This document shows positions 33,258-41,926 of a DNA stretch of 64,000 nucleotides, in pieces. Under the pieces are notes generated by a model. The model was not told the DNA's origin. It was given only the letters and a program-made list of their open reading frames with translations, and made no database searches. Location of the stretch: contig NZ_JACOPP010000017.1 of NCBI RefSeq assembly GCF_014287895.1, positions 1 through 64,000 on the forward strand, given 5' to 3'. This DNA is from Lawsonibacter hominis (GTDB lineage Bacteria > Bacillota > Clostridia > Oscillospirales > Oscillospiraceae). The first letter of the stretch is position 1. Every line of letters begins with the position of its first letter. The translations under genes were made by a program, and so were the position numbers.

Positions 33258-33445
33258 GGCAACGAAGTCCGGCAACGGGCTTCAAAAAACCTCGAAAACA
33301 ATCTCTGTCTGGCGGGTTATTGTTTATTTACTTTTTCTTTTATTTTTCTGTTGCTTTGGTTGTCAGAGGGGAGAAAAGCCCGCAGTTACGGGCTTTTTCC
33401 CGGCAACCGGCTCGGCAACGGGATAGCAACGGGGTCGGCAACCGG
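33258..33445. repeat. Iteron-like repeats of GGCAACNGG
   Basis: Six copies of the 9-base motif start at 33258, 33271, 33402, 33414, 33425 and 33437; the last four are 11-12 bases apart, about one helical turn. They lie between the helicase gene and the small recombinase-associated gene. They could be a replication origin for the excised element or binding sites of an element protein. Confidence 0.55.
33374..33397. terminator. Bidirectional terminator after the VapE-like gene
   Basis: AAAAGCCCG and CGGGCTTTT form a 9-bp stem with A- and T-tracts on the two sides. Confidence 0.75.
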
Positions 33446-33465
33446 CTGTGATTTTCCCGGATATT

Positions 33466-34866
33466 TCAGAAGGGAAGTTCCATCTGCTCCGTGACTTCCA
33501 CAAATCCGTCCGGCGTTTTTTCACGTCCGTTGTCAGCGCCCGTTGCCGGGGCTTCCTGTTCCCAGCCCTTCTGCCTGCCGTATCCTTCAAATATCCGGGG
33601 ATTGGAGAAATACTTCCATCCCGTGATACAGTGGTTCATGATGTCATTGACCTCCCGGATTTCCCATTGCTTCGGCTCGTCAAAGGGGTGGTTCAGGGCT
33701 TCTTTGAAAAGCTGCTTGGAGCATACGGCGCTGCCAGTGTAGCGGTCAAGGTATGCCTGTATCATCCCGGCCTTGGTGTCCTCCGGCATGAAATCCCGCT
33801 GGTGTTCTTTGAGGTACTGTATCATTTCGGGCGTAAAAGACAGCTTAAAATCGCCACTTTTGTAGGTTGTCATGGCTTCCGCCCATACCTGTTCAATATA
33901 GGCTCTGGAAGCGGCTTCATCGTCCAAAATGTGTATCTCGGCCTGTCCGGGGTAGACCATGACCGGCAGGAAGCGCCGGTTCCCGGAACGGTCAAGGGGC
34001 AGGAAGTCCAGCGCATTGGAAGTCCCGCCGAACACGCATTGCCGCAGCCTGTCCTCCGGGTGGGTTTCGTAGGGGATTTTATAGACCTCCTTCTGGCGGC
34101 TTAAAAATGACTTGATTTCCTCTATGCTCTTGGCGTTTGCGGTGGCAATCATCTCCGACATTTCAATTATCCAGTGGCCTTGTAGCTTGCGGTACACGTT
34201 ATCATCGTCCAACTTCCGCAAATCATCGGAAAACCACTCGTCTTTTACGGCCAGCAGCCGGAAGAAGGTGGATTTCCCGGCTCCCTGACCGCCAACCAGA
34301 CAGAGCATGACCTCAAACTTACAGCCGGGGCAGAAAGCCCGGTGGATGGCTCCCAGCAGGAACAGCCGCAGGGAATGGTAAGTGAAGTTGTCTGTGTCGG
34401 CTCCCAGAAAGTGACGCAGGCAGTAGCGGATACGCTCTTTCCCGTCCCAGACAAGGCCGTTCAGGTAGTCCCGGATGGGATGGTAGCTGTTGGCGTCTGC
34501 GGCCAGATCAGCGGCGTCTGCTATCTTTTTCTCGCTTGTCAGGCCGTAGGTATCTTCCAGATACAGCCGGATATATTTCATGTCCGTGTCGGTCATGGCC
34601 TTGCTGCCGGTTCTGCGTTTCCTGCCGATGGGCTTTAGAAGGTCAATACGCTCGGTCAGGAGATTTTTTGCAACCGCCCCGGAAAGAATGGGGTCATACT
34701 GGAACACGGTCAGGCAGTTGTGGATACTGTTCCGCACGCCGCCTTTCTCGGTGCCCTCCAGCATGGCCTTGACTTCCTCAACGCTCCGGGGCGGGGGTGC
34801 GGCTTCGATGGTGTCCGTCACGGCCTGCCGCAGTTCGGGCGGCAAGGTCTGCCATTCTCCGCTCAA
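33466..34866 (-). CDS. VapE-like P-loop ATPase/helicase
   Basis: The 466-residue protein is of the virulence-associated E (DUF5906-like) family, superfamily 3-type replication helicases of mobile elements. Walker A is GGQGAGKSTFFR near residue 200; HWIIEMSEM and FGGTSNALDFLPLDRSGNRRFLPV follow. It starts at a TTG after AGGAACC and overlaps the primase gene by 89 bases. Together with the CHC2 protein it probably replicates the excised circle. Confidence 0.8.
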   Translation of the reverse strand: MSGEWQTLPPELRQAVTDTIEAAPPPRSVEEVKAMLEGTEKGGVRNSIHNCLTVFQYDPILSGAVAKNLLTERIDLLKPIGRKRRTGSKAMTDTDMKYIRLYLEDTYGLTSEKKIADAADLAADANSYHPIRDYLNGLVWDGKERIRYCLRHFLGADTDNFTYHSLRLFLLGAIHRAFCPGCKFEVMLCLVGGQGAGKSTFFRLLAVKDEWFSDDLRKLDDDNVYRKLQGHWIIEMSEMIATANAKSIEEIKSFLSRQKEVYKIPYETHPEDRLRQCVFGGTSNALDFLPLDRSGNRRFLPVMVYPGQAEIHILDDEAASRAYIEQVWAEAMTTYKSGDFKLSFTPEMIQYLKEHQRDFMPEDTKAGMIQAYLDRYTGSAVCSKQLFKEALNHPFDEPKQWEIREVNDIMNHCITGWKYFSNPRIFEGYGRQKGWEQEAPATGADNGREKTPDGFVEVTEQMELPF

Positions 34867-35425
34867 GGTTCCTCACTTCCTTTCCGTAGCTGGTAATCAG
34901 GGCAGCCCGTTCCCCTATGTCGGAGAACAGCAGCACATCCAGCAGATATTCCACATGGGATTGTTTCTGCAAGGCTTCCACGAAAAGCGGGTGCCATTCT
35001 TCCTCCGGCGTCTTGGGGGCATAGTCCCGCTTCCAGCGGCGCAGCAGATTGTGATAGTCGGACAGTACCCGGAAGCAATATCGCTCCATGCGCTTAAATT
35101 GCTGTTCCGGGCTTTCCTTCCGGGGATTTCGCTTCGGGCGGCTCCTGCTTGGTGGCTCCTTATCCTCATAGGGGATGGAGAAGTCCTGCGCCAGCATGAG
35201 GGCGGCTTCCCTGGGGCTGACGTTTTCCAGACGGGAAACAAAGTCAATCACATCCCCGTCTGCCTGACAGCCGAAGCAATGGAAGCGCCGGTCAACCTTC
35301 ATGCTGGGGTTTTTATCGTCATGGAAGGGGCAGACGCACATCCCGTTTCTCCCTACCAGGATACCGTAATGCTCGGCAGCCTGCCGGGTGGTAACAGACT
35401 GTTTCACGGCTTCAAATACATTCAA
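34778..35425 (-). CDS. CHC2 zinc-finger primase-like protein
   Basis: The 215-residue protein carries the DnaG-type zinc finger: CPFHDDKNPSM followed by HCFGCQADGDVIDF. Only the zinc-binding primase domain and a helical C-terminus are present; there is no Toprim domain. The TTG start at 35425 fits AGGAGG with a 9-base spacer better than the longer open frame. It probably primes replication with the overlapping VapE-like helicase. Confidence 0.8.
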   Translation of the reverse strand: MNVFEAVKQSVTTRQAAEHYGILVGRNGMCVCPFHDDKNPSMKVDRRFHCFGCQADGDVIDFVSRLENVSPREAALMLAQDFSIPYEDKEPPSRSRPKRNPRKESPEQQFKRMERYCFRVLSDYHNLLRRWKRDYAPKTPEEEWHPLFVEALQKQSHVEYLLDVLLFSDIGERAALITSYGKEVRNLERRMADLAARTAAGRDGHHRSRTPAPER

Positions 35426-35496
35426 TAGGCAAATCCTCCTGAAAATAGAAAAAGCGCCTGTCATTCTCACGGGGAAAATGGCAAGCGCCTGATTGG

Positions 35497-37086
35497 TTAA
35501 AGTTCCATATCCTGTTTTTGCTGGCGGCGGGGCTGCTGGTGTTTCTCTGCCTGTTCCTCCCGGATACGCTGCTCCCGGCCTTTGACCGCCTGCTGGATGG
35601 ACGGTTTCTTTCCCGGCTCTGCGGTCTGGCGGTACTGCTCGGATGGTAAAACCTGATTGAGCCAGTGGCGCACATCCCGCAAAATCTTTACATCCTCCTG
35701 TACGGCAGTCAGCGCTTCCGTCTTGGAAGCGATATTCTCTGAAAGCTGTGCCTGTTCCCCGGCCAGCTTCTTTGTGCTGTACTTCGCCCCATCAAGGTGA
35801 ACCTTGAAATACCGCAGGGCAGCGTTGTAGGCGTCCAGTTCCTCCTTATGGTCGGCGGCAAATTTCTCCTTGGGTTTCTTCCAGCGGATAGCGGCATATT
35901 TCGCATGAACCGGCTTGTTTGCTTCAAAGTTCCCGATATGGAAAAGCAGCCGGTCAATCTCTTTCACACGTTTCTCCATCGGCCTGATTTCCTCACGGAT
36001 GGAAACGGCCTGTGCGCTGGCTTCATCCAGATAGGCGTCAAGGCTCTCTACGGTGGAAATCTCTTTCTGCCGCAGGAAGTCAAGGGCTTCCATAACCTTG
36101 TTGAAATCGCCAACGGTTCCTTTTAACTTCCCCTTGGAAGTCCAGCCGGTACGTTCCTCGCTCCGTTTATCCAGATACCGGGAAAGCAGTTCGGGGATGG
36201 TCGGCTCCTTTGCCTGTTCCAGCGCTTCCAGCAGCGCCGCCTTTTTCTCTTTCAGGCCGGACAGCCAGCCCTTTAAGCTGCGTACCATCTGCCGGATAGA
36301 CTGCATGAGGGAATTGGCGGCTTTGATGTCCCGGTTCAGGTTGCCGATGTTGGTCTGTATGCCTTTTTTCTCCAACTGGCTGACCGCTGGCCCCATGTGG
36401 ACAGTGGGGATTTTATCAATCCCCTGTCGGACATAGGAGCGAAGGTCAAGGCGCTCCGGGCTGCCGATGGCTTCCAGATAGCGGTTCGCTGTGTCAGCCC
36501 AGCCCTGCCGCCATATCTCAGCGTACTTCTGGTCGTTCCAGTCCACGGTATCCTCCTTGTGGCTTTTCCATCTGCCGGACGCAAGCCGGATACGCTCGCC
36601 GTTCTCGTCAAGGTCGTAGACCTTCCGGCTCTTGGGAAGCCACTTGCCCTGTTCGTCCATCGCCCGCATGGTAAGAAGGATGTGGGCGTGGGGATTTCCG
36701 TCCCCCTTGTCATGGATGGCAAAATCGGCAATCATGCCCTTGGAAACGAAAAACTCCCGGCAGTAGTCCCGGATAAGGTCGGCGTACTGTGACCGGGGAA
36801 GTTCCCTCGGTATGGCAAGCACGAACCTCCGGGCAAGCTGGGAGTTCCATTGTTTTTCGATGGCTTCGGCGGCGTTCCACAAGGTATTCCGGTCTGCGTA
36901 CTCCGGCGGGGCATGGGGCGGCAGCATGATTTCGGTGTGGACGATTTCGCTTTTATGGGAATAGTATTTCTGTTTCTGGTCGTATTCGGAAAACAGCCGT
37001 TCCCCGCTCTGGTAGGCGGCAGACGCAACGGCTGACTGGCGCTTGCTGCGCTGGATGATTTTCACATCAAAGTGCGGGCATGGCAA
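35497..37086 (-). CDS. MobA/MobL relaxase (MOBQ) of element A1
   Basis: The 529-residue relaxase opens with CPHFDVKIIQRSKRQSAVASAAYQSGERL and has the metal-binding HDKGDGNPHAHILLTMR near residue 130, typical of MobA/MobL. A helical C-terminus follows. It should nick at the oriT at 38,004-38,038, which is of the RSF1010 type. A TTG at 37086 with AGGAGG upstream is the preferred start. Confidence 0.9.
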   Translation of the reverse strand: MPCPHFDVKIIQRSKRQSAVASAAYQSGERLFSEYDQKQKYYSHKSEIVHTEIMLPPHAPPEYADRNTLWNAAEAIEKQWNSQLARRFVLAIPRELPRSQYADLIRDYCREFFVSKGMIADFAIHDKGDGNPHAHILLTMRAMDEQGKWLPKSRKVYDLDENGERIRLASGRWKSHKEDTVDWNDQKYAEIWRQGWADTANRYLEAIGSPERLDLRSYVRQGIDKIPTVHMGPAVSQLEKKGIQTNIGNLNRDIKAANSLMQSIRQMVRSLKGWLSGLKEKKAALLEALEQAKEPTIPELLSRYLDKRSEERTGWTSKGKLKGTVGDFNKVMEALDFLRQKEISTVESLDAYLDEASAQAVSIREEIRPMEKRVKEIDRLLFHIGNFEANKPVHAKYAAIRWKKPKEKFAADHKEELDAYNAALRYFKVHLDGAKYSTKKLAGEQAQLSENIASKTEALTAVQEDVKILRDVRHWLNQVLPSEQYRQTAEPGKKPSIQQAVKGREQRIREEQAEKHQQPRRQQKQDMEL

Positions 37087-37245
37087 GTCGTGTCCTCCTT
37101 TCTCCCGGCGTCCGGGCAAAAAAAGAGCAGGGAACCTGTTTCAAGATTTCCTGCTCGGTGGTGCCGCCGGTGGGCGGCTGGTATTCAGTTTTGAAAGTTC
37201 GGGTCAGGTTGGCCCGATGATGGGATATTTTACAACTCAAAATTC

Positions 37246-37725
37246 CTATCTCAAATCAAAAAGAACGCTTTCATAGTCCTTTACGAAATACTTTATATTT
37301 GTGCGTCCTTTCTGAATAATTGTGTGGCCTTCTGCTTCCAGTTTTTCCTTTTGTGCTTCTATACCGCCGGGATATTTTGCGTTCAATTCCCCGTTTGCCT
37401 TTAAGGTTCGCCAATACGGGGTTTCATCTTCGGAACGCTGGTAACTCGCCCATGCTGCAATAGATACAAAAATTCCTGCTGTAATAGGCTCTGTGAAATC
37501 CGCTCCATTCAGTTCAGCAAAATATTCACGGATTTTTCCGACAGTAATTACTTTGCCATAAGGAATTAGTTTCATTACCTTGTCATAATCGATTGGCGGG
37601 GCAAAATACATTCTGCTTCCGCCATATTTCTCAATGCTTTTCTGGTCGGTAATGGTCTGAAATTTAGGCATATCCTTGCTATCGTGTAGCATGGCATTAA
37701 AATCTTTTTTATCTTCATTCGCCAT
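37246..37725 (-). CDS. MGMT/ATL-like protein without the catalytic Cys
   Basis: The 159-residue protein matches the DNA-binding domain of O6-alkylguanine alkyltransferases: IPYGKVITVGKIREYF and later LNAKYPGGIEAQKEKLEAEGH. The active-site PCHR motif is replaced by PYWR, so it cannot accept an alkyl group. This makes it like alkyltransferase-like (ATL) proteins that bind damaged bases and call in nucleotide excision repair. It is AT-rich compared with the relaxase gene, and lies alone between relaxase and oriT, so it is cargo. Confidence 0.75.
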   Translation of the reverse strand: MANEDKKDFNAMLHDSKDMPKFQTITDQKSIEKYGGSRMYFAPPIDYDKVMKLIPYGKVITVGKIREYFAELNGADFTEPITAGIFVSIAAWASYQRSEDETPYWRTLKANGELNAKYPGGIEAQKEKLEAEGHTIIQKGRTNIKYFVKDYESVLFDLR

Positions 37726-38003
37726 TTCTCAACACCTCCTGCCTTAATTATAGTGGAGTAGACTACTCCATGCAATGAGACGGTTTGAAAATAATCTTGA
37801 AAAATGTAATTGTGATTGGATTTGAATAAACTTGCTGAACGGGAACAGCTTGCAGCGCAAGGTGTTTCCGGGCGGCAAGTCCACAAAGGGGTAGCTGGCG
37901 GCAGCCAGCGCAGGGGAAGTGTAGCTTCCCCTGTGATGATTGGCTGGAGCCGGAACGCTGCGGGCAATCATCCGCTTTCCGCAGGAAGCCCCGGCAGGGC
38001 GCA

Positions 38004-38038
38004 ACACACTACCTTCAGGTGGTGTATAGTTGCGCCCT
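38004..38038 (+). other. oriT of element A1 (RSF1010/MOBQ type)
   Basis: An imperfect 10-bp hairpin (38004-38013 with 38018-38027) is followed at once by TAGTTGCGCCCT. RSF1010-family oriTs have a hairpin followed by TAAGTGCGCCCT with nic in GCG/CCC. The neighbouring MobA/MobL relaxase is of the matching class, and element B has the same arrangement. The rest of the gap 37,726-38,079 shows no gene. Confidence 0.75.
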
Positions 38039-38079
38039 CTTTCAGAGGGGCAGTCCACGGGCTGCGGCTCTGAAAGCAA

Positions 38080-38394
38080 TCATGGCCGTTTCCGGCCTGC
38101 GTCCTCTCCCTGAAAATTACCGTTACCGGCAAATACTTTTTCCATGAGCTGACGAGTGCTGTCTTTGTGGAACAGCAGCTTCAAGAACAAACTGACCTGT
38201 TCATCCGTGATGGCTTCCGGGTGGGGAAGGTAGCTTTCCAGCATGGCGGCTCTGGTGCAAAGCCGGTGCGTCCGTTCCTTCCGTGTCAGCGTCTTTATCT
38301 GGTGTTCCAACATCTTTTCTTCATGCTGCGCCCTCTGCAGCTTCTTTTCCGTTTTCTCTATCTCCTGATTGAGTGCTTCCAGCTTTTCATTCAT
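38080..38394 (-). CDS. DUF3847 protein
   Basis: The 104-residue protein has an N-terminal coiled coil (LNQEIEKTEKKLQRAQHEEKML) and the DUF3847 core RKERTHRLCTRAAMLESYLPHP. A homologue in element B (57,499-57,858) also sits next to a MOBQ relaxase and oriT, so an accessory role in mobilization or its control is likely. The start overlaps the stop of the RepA-like gene. Confidence 0.75.
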   Translation of the reverse strand: MNEKLEALNQEIEKTEKKLQRAQHEEKMLEHQIKTLTRKERTHRLCTRAAMLESYLPHPEAITDEQVSLFLKLLFHKDSTRQLMEKVFAGNGNFQGEDAGRKRP

Positions 38395-38729
38395 AGGCGG
38401 CTGTCCTCCTTTTTCGGAATGAGTACATATATCTTGTTGGGTTCCCCGAAGCCCTGACGCACTCGCAGTATCAGTCCGGCGTCCTCCAATTCATTCAGGG
38501 AACGCTTCACGGTCATGGTGCTGCGGGCAAGTGCCGCCGCCAGTTCCACGATGGGGAAATGGATAAATAAAATCCCATTGGTGTCCTCTATGCCGGATAC
38601 AAAAACAATATCCAACATCCGGGCGTACATGACCTTGGCGGTGCTGCTGATCGGGAGCCGCAGCATGGCTCTCGGCAGCGGCATACAGGGCGGCAAGGGG
38701 GTGTCTGCGGTCATAAATTCAACTTCCAT
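38391..38729 (-). CDS. RepA-like replication initiator (winged-helix)
   Basis: The 112-residue protein (PLPRAMLRLPISSTAKVMYARMLD, then ELAAALARSTMTVKRSLNELEDAGLI) matches the N-terminal winged-helix domain of RepA-type initiators of Gram-positive plasmids. It lacks the usual long C-terminal part. AGGAGG lies 11 bases before the ATG, inside the previous gene end. It could bind the origin of the excised element. Confidence 0.7.
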   Translation of the reverse strand: MEVEFMTADTPLPPCMPLPRAMLRLPISSTAKVMYARMLDIVFVSGIEDTNGILFIHFPIVELAAALARSTMTVKRSLNELEDAGLILRVRQGFGEPNKIYVLIPKKEDSRL

Positions 38730-38921
38730 TCAATCGGTGTCCTCCTTTACTTTTCGTTTTGAGCGTTTGGAAAGATAATGGGGGCAGTCCACAATGACCG
38801 CCCGGAAACTCTGCTTGCAAGTACGCTGGCATTTCCGGCAAAGGTCGTTGTACGTTACCCGCCCCCGTTCATTGAGGAAGAAAGACAGTTCCAGCTTCCT
38901 CTTTTTCGGCATTCTCGGCAT
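38730..38921 (-). CDS. Small Cys-containing protein
   Basis: The 63-residue basic protein starts MPRMPKKRKLELSFFL and has four Cys residues (CRKCQRTC, then DCPHYLSKR). A close relative in element A2 (45,546-45,758) also directly precedes a replication gene. Zinc binding and a replication or regulatory role are plausible; no family name is recognised. Confidence 0.6.
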   Translation of the reverse strand: MPRMPKKRKLELSFFLNERGRVTYNDLCRKCQRTCKQSFRAVIVDCPHYLSKRSKRKVKEDTD

Positions 38922-39454
38922 GGTGCCTCCTTAAACAAAAATCCGCCCATTTCAGCCGTAACAGCCGCAATAGACGGATAACAGATTTTAGTGTTGTGTT
39001 TCGGGGCGATTTTCAAGGGAAAAGCGGCCATAGAGCCGCCCGGAAATCCCCCGTAGTATTACGGATAGGGTAGACTATGCCCTATCGGATTGTTGTGTTT
39101 CGGTATCAATTCGGTGTTCATTTTCGCCGGTTCTCCCTGATGTCGTTCCTGCCCCTGGCTCTCACAACGGCGTTTCGCTCCCTTTGGTACGCTCGTTGCG
39201 GTCATGGTTCCTCCATTTCCCTGCCGCAAGTCGTTGCGCTACATCGCCGAGGAGCATATCCCATACAGGCCGGTCATTCGATTGGAATAATCCATCGATG
39301 AACTAAGCCCATTATGGCACATTTTTGAGCCTTCTCCCGTATATCCACAAAGTAGGAAAACCGTCCCAAAAACGAAAATTTCCACGATTGCGGAACGGGT
39401 ATGGTATAATGGGATGGACGGCGGCAGCCAGCCGCAGGAAGGAGCGATGTATCT
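38922..39454. other. 533-base intergenic region with an XRE promoter
   Basis: No convincing gene is present. An extended -10 promoter (TGG then TATAAT at 39405-39410) drives the XRE gene at 39,455, with no good -35 box. The middle part has a few short inverted repeats near 39,035-39,085 without a clear role. Confidence 0.5.
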
Positions 39455-40276
39455 ATGAAAACCCGCATTTCCGTACAGGAACGCCTGAAAGATTTACGGG
39501 TGGAACGGGGCTTAAATCTGGAAGAACTGGCGCAGGAAACCGGCATTTCAAAATCAGCCCTCGGCAGCTATGAAAACGACAACGATGAATACAAGGAAAT
39601 CAATCACGGCAGCCTGTTGAAGCTGGCAGACTTTTATCAGGTGTCCGTTGACTATCTGCTCGGCCTTACCAACAATCGGAAATATGAAAACACGCCGATA
39701 GAAGAATTACATTTGAGTGATGAAGTCGTGGAACTGCTGAAAAGTGAACGCTTCAACAACCGGCTGCTGTGTGAGATTATCTCCCATGAAAAATTCAGGG
39801 AACTGTTGGCAGACGCAGAAATCTATGTGGACGGGATAGCAACCATGCACTTTCATGACACAAACAGCTCACTGGCTGCTTTACGGGCTATGATACTGGA
39901 AGAACATCCCGAAGCTACGGCAGACCGGGCAATCAAAGTATTGGAAGCCTGTCAGGTAGAGGAAGAAGATTTCTTCTGCCATGTGACGCACAAAACATGG
40001 GATGCCATTCTCCACGACATACGCAAGGCGCACGAAAATGACAGTGAAAGTGCGCCGGATACCACGCCCGCCGATGAACTGATACGGGAAGTACAAAAGG
40101 CCATGCAATCGCCGGGGGACAGGGTTCAGCAATTCACGGAGATATTCTGCAAGGCGTTTCAGCTTAAATATAAGCGGCTCTCACAAGAGGAACGAAGCCT
40201 TTTGAAGAAGCTGTTCAAGAAATCCCCGCTGATAAAACAGTCCGGTATGAACTTCCGGCGCAGGCCGTGGAAATGA
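39455..40276 (+). CDS. XRE-family regulator of element A1
   Basis: The 273-residue protein has an N-terminal Cro/CI HTH (NLEELAQETGISKSALGSYENDN at about 21-45) and a long, mostly helical C-terminal part of unknown fold. It is read opposite to the A1 core and has its own extended -10 promoter, as expected of an element repressor. GAAGGAG lies 10 bases before the ATG. A terminator follows. Confidence 0.75.
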   Translation: MKTRISVQERLKDLRVERGLNLEELAQETGISKSALGSYENDNDEYKEINHGSLLKLADFYQVSVDYLLGLTNNRKYENTPIEELHLSDEVVELLKSERFNNRLLCEIISHEKFRELLADAEIYVDGIATMHFHDTNSSLAALRAMILEEHPEATADRAIKVLEACQVEEEDFFCHVTHKTWDAILHDIRKAHENDSESAPDTTPADELIREVQKAMQSPGDRVQQFTEIFCKAFQLKYKRLSQEERSLLKKLFKKSPLIKQSGMNFRRRPWK

Positions 40277-40279
40277 AAA

Positions 40280-40315
40280 CTGCCGTTGTGGGAATGGTTG
40301 TTCCTGCAACGGCAG
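40280..40315. terminator. Terminator between XRE and MBL-fold genes
   Basis: CTGCCGTTG and CAACGGCAG form a 9-bp stem, extended inside by GGAA/TTCC. It lies between convergent genes. Confidence 0.75.
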
Positions 40316-40321
40316 CTTTGA

Positions 40322-41086
40322 TTATATATGAATTTGGAAATCCTGAAACTTAAACAATCCATTTCCCTGTTTGAGTTTTCCGGCTCTCTCTAATTGTGCA
40401 AATCCGGCTTCAATATCGGCTATCAAAGAAACGGGAATATCCAACTGATGGTGTCCGGGCAGAACTTTTTTTATATTGTATTTCCGTATTCGCCTTATAG
40501 ATTGATAGAATAGCTTCGGGTCGGTAGTTGGGTAAAATGCGTCCAGGCTTCCCTTGTATATCAAATCCCCGGAATACAAATAGTTTCGTTCTGGTTCGTA
40601 AAAGCAACAATGTCCGGGAGAATGTCCCGGCGTGTGAACAACTTGAATTTCCCGCCCGCCTAAATTTAGAAAATCGCCATCGTGTAAAATTCTTTGTGGG
40701 ATACCTTGAAAAATCTGATAAGCGTTAATATCAAAATCTCTTGGAAAATCACAAGGAAGCCTTGTCAAATTATTCTTCACAACTTGCAATGGTATCGGAA
40801 ACCTGACCGATAGCCAGTCCTTTTCCGCTTCATGTACGGCGATATTATCAAAATACTTATGCCCGCCAATGTGATCCCAATGAACATGAGTTGTAACTGT
40901 CATAACAGGCAGCTTTGTCAGAGAGTCCACAATTTTTCTGATGTTGGAAACGCCTAAACCTGTATCAATGAGAATAGCATATTTTTCCCCACATAATAGA
41001 TAACAATGTGTTTCTTCCCAGTGCTTGTATTCGCTAATAGAGAATGTATCACGGTCTATTTGCTCAATGGTAAACCAATTATCCAT
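40322..41086 (-). CDS. MBL-fold metallohydrolase
   Basis: The 254-residue protein has the metallo-beta-lactamase fold motifs: THVHWDHIGG near residue 87, HTPGHSPGHCC near 166, a GD metal ligand (YSGDLI) and GHH near the C-terminus. It resembles hydrolases of the glyoxalase II-like group, not a proven beta-lactamase. It starts at the ATG at 41086. As part of the cargo block of A1 with the NTF2-like and HTH genes, its substrate is unknown. Confidence 0.8.
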   Translation of the reverse strand: MDNWFTIEQIDRDTFSISEYKHWEETHCYLLCGEKYAILIDTGLGVSNIRKIVDSLTKLPVMTVTTHVHWDHIGGHKYFDNIAVHEAEKDWLSVRFPIPLQVVKNNLTRLPCDFPRDFDINAYQIFQGIPQRILHDGDFLNLGGREIQVVHTPGHSPGHCCFYEPERNYLYSGDLIYKGSLDAFYPTTDPKLFYQSIRRIRKYNIKKVLPGHHQLDIPVSLIADIEAGFAQLERAGKLKQGNGLFKFQDFQIHI

Positions 41087-41120
41087 TCCGCATAATTACC
41101 TCCAGCAACTGAATTTCCAG

Positions 41121-41540
41121 TTAAAACCACTTTGCATTTTCATCTCTGAAATGTGGTATATTGCCATCTTTATAAGGGTCATACCGATTTTCGTTACAAC
41201 CAAATTCTTTTAAGAGAGCAATCTTGCCATCTGGCGTCCATTCTATCAGTGACATTCCATCAAACGCTTCTACGTTACCGGCGTCCATCTTATTTTTGAA
41301 ATACCATTCAACAATGGTTTGATTGCCTTTATGGAAAAATTGCTTGATGTCCCATTGCAAGACAGTTCCACGGGTATTCCATTCCTCAAACCAAAGTTTT
41401 ATTTTCTTGGAGCCGTGGTACTCTGGCCCCCAACTTTCAATATATACGGCATTATCAGAAAATACATTAAATATACCCAAATCTTTTTTTGCAAGCCACA
41501 TATCAAACCAAAGTCTGATAATTTTTTCTCTATTGTCCAT
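41121..41540 (-). CDS. NTF2/SnoaL-like protein
   Basis: The 139-residue protein fits the SnoaL-like alpha+beta barrel: IIRLWFDMWLAKKDLGIFNVFSDNAVYIES at the start, later VEWYFKNKMDAGNVEAFDGMSLIEW. These folds serve as enzymes or binding proteins with many substrates. It lies 34 bases upstream of the MBL-fold gene on the same strand. The two may form a small cargo operon with the HTH gene. Confidence 0.7.
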   Translation of the reverse strand: MDNREKIIRLWFDMWLAKKDLGIFNVFSDNAVYIESWGPEYHGSKKIKLWFEEWNTRGTVLQWDIKQFFHKGNQTIVEWYFKNKMDAGNVEAFDGMSLIEWTPDGKIALLKEFGCNENRYDPYKDGNIPHFRDENAKWF

Positions 41541-41558
41541 TTCGCAGCGCCTTCCTTG

Positions 41559-41783
41559 TCAATTTAATTTTTCAGCGTCTTTGTCCTGCTCTAATTCAAT
41601 TACATCCAAAATGCCACAATTCAGGGCTTCGCAGATACGAACCAGCGTTTCCATGCTGATGTTTTTGCCTTTACCCATGTTGGCAATCATATTTGTGGTA
41701 AGACCGGCGGCAATCCGCAAGTCCTCTTTCCTCATATTGCGCTCAACCAGCGTGTGCCAGAGGGGTTTATAGCTTATGTGCAT
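41559..41783 (-). CDS. Small Cro/CI-type HTH regulator
   Basis: The 74-residue protein is one HTH domain (LRIAAGLTTNMIANMGKGKNISMETLVRICEALNCGILDVIE), like many single-domain regulators in mobile elements. It is first in the minus-strand run with the NTF2-like and MBL-fold genes and may control them. Confidence 0.75.
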   Translation of the reverse strand: MHISYKPLWHTLVERNMRKEDLRIAAGLTTNMIANMGKGKNISMETLVRICEALNCGILDVIELEQDKDAEKLN

Positions 41784-41854
41784 TTATCCTCCTGCCTTTC
41801 TCCCGGTTCCGGGGTTTCTGTTCCCATTATATCAAAGTTCTTGCTATTCCACAA

Positions 41855-41868
41855 ATATTTCTTGACAC
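41855..41868. repeat. Terminal inverted repeat of A1, right
   Basis: ATATTTCTTGACAC is the exact inverse of 31293-31306. GGTTCCGTCTGGATTGTGC just beyond repeats sequence from the end of the gene at 33,015. Confidence 0.65.
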
Positions 41869-41926
41869 AACCGCCGGTTCCGTCTGGATTGTGCTTTTCC
41901 TTTCTTTTCTTGATTACATCTACTTA

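Larger units (their letters stand above)
31250..41926. mobile_element. Nested mobilizable element A1
   Basis: This segment of about 10.7 kb between the maff2 3' part and a maff2-like remnant holds a large serine recombinase, VapE-like helicase, CHC2 primase, MOBQ relaxase, an oriT, a RepA-like protein and cargo (MGMT-like, XRE, MBL-fold and NTF2-like proteins). GTGTCAAGAAATAT at 31293-31306 recurs inverted at 41855-41868. The gene content is complete for mobilization by a conjugative helper. Exact ends are within some tens of bases. Confidence 0.75.

Noticed and set aside
33363..33590. 75-codon open frame on the minus strand next to the VapE-like gene
   Set aside because: It runs over the terminator and iteron-like repeats and has no ribosome binding site or family pattern.
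40322..41086. MBL-fold protein considered as a beta-lactamase resistance gene
   Set aside because: There is no signal peptide and the sequence is closer to general MBL-fold hydrolases; calling it a carbapenemase is not supported.
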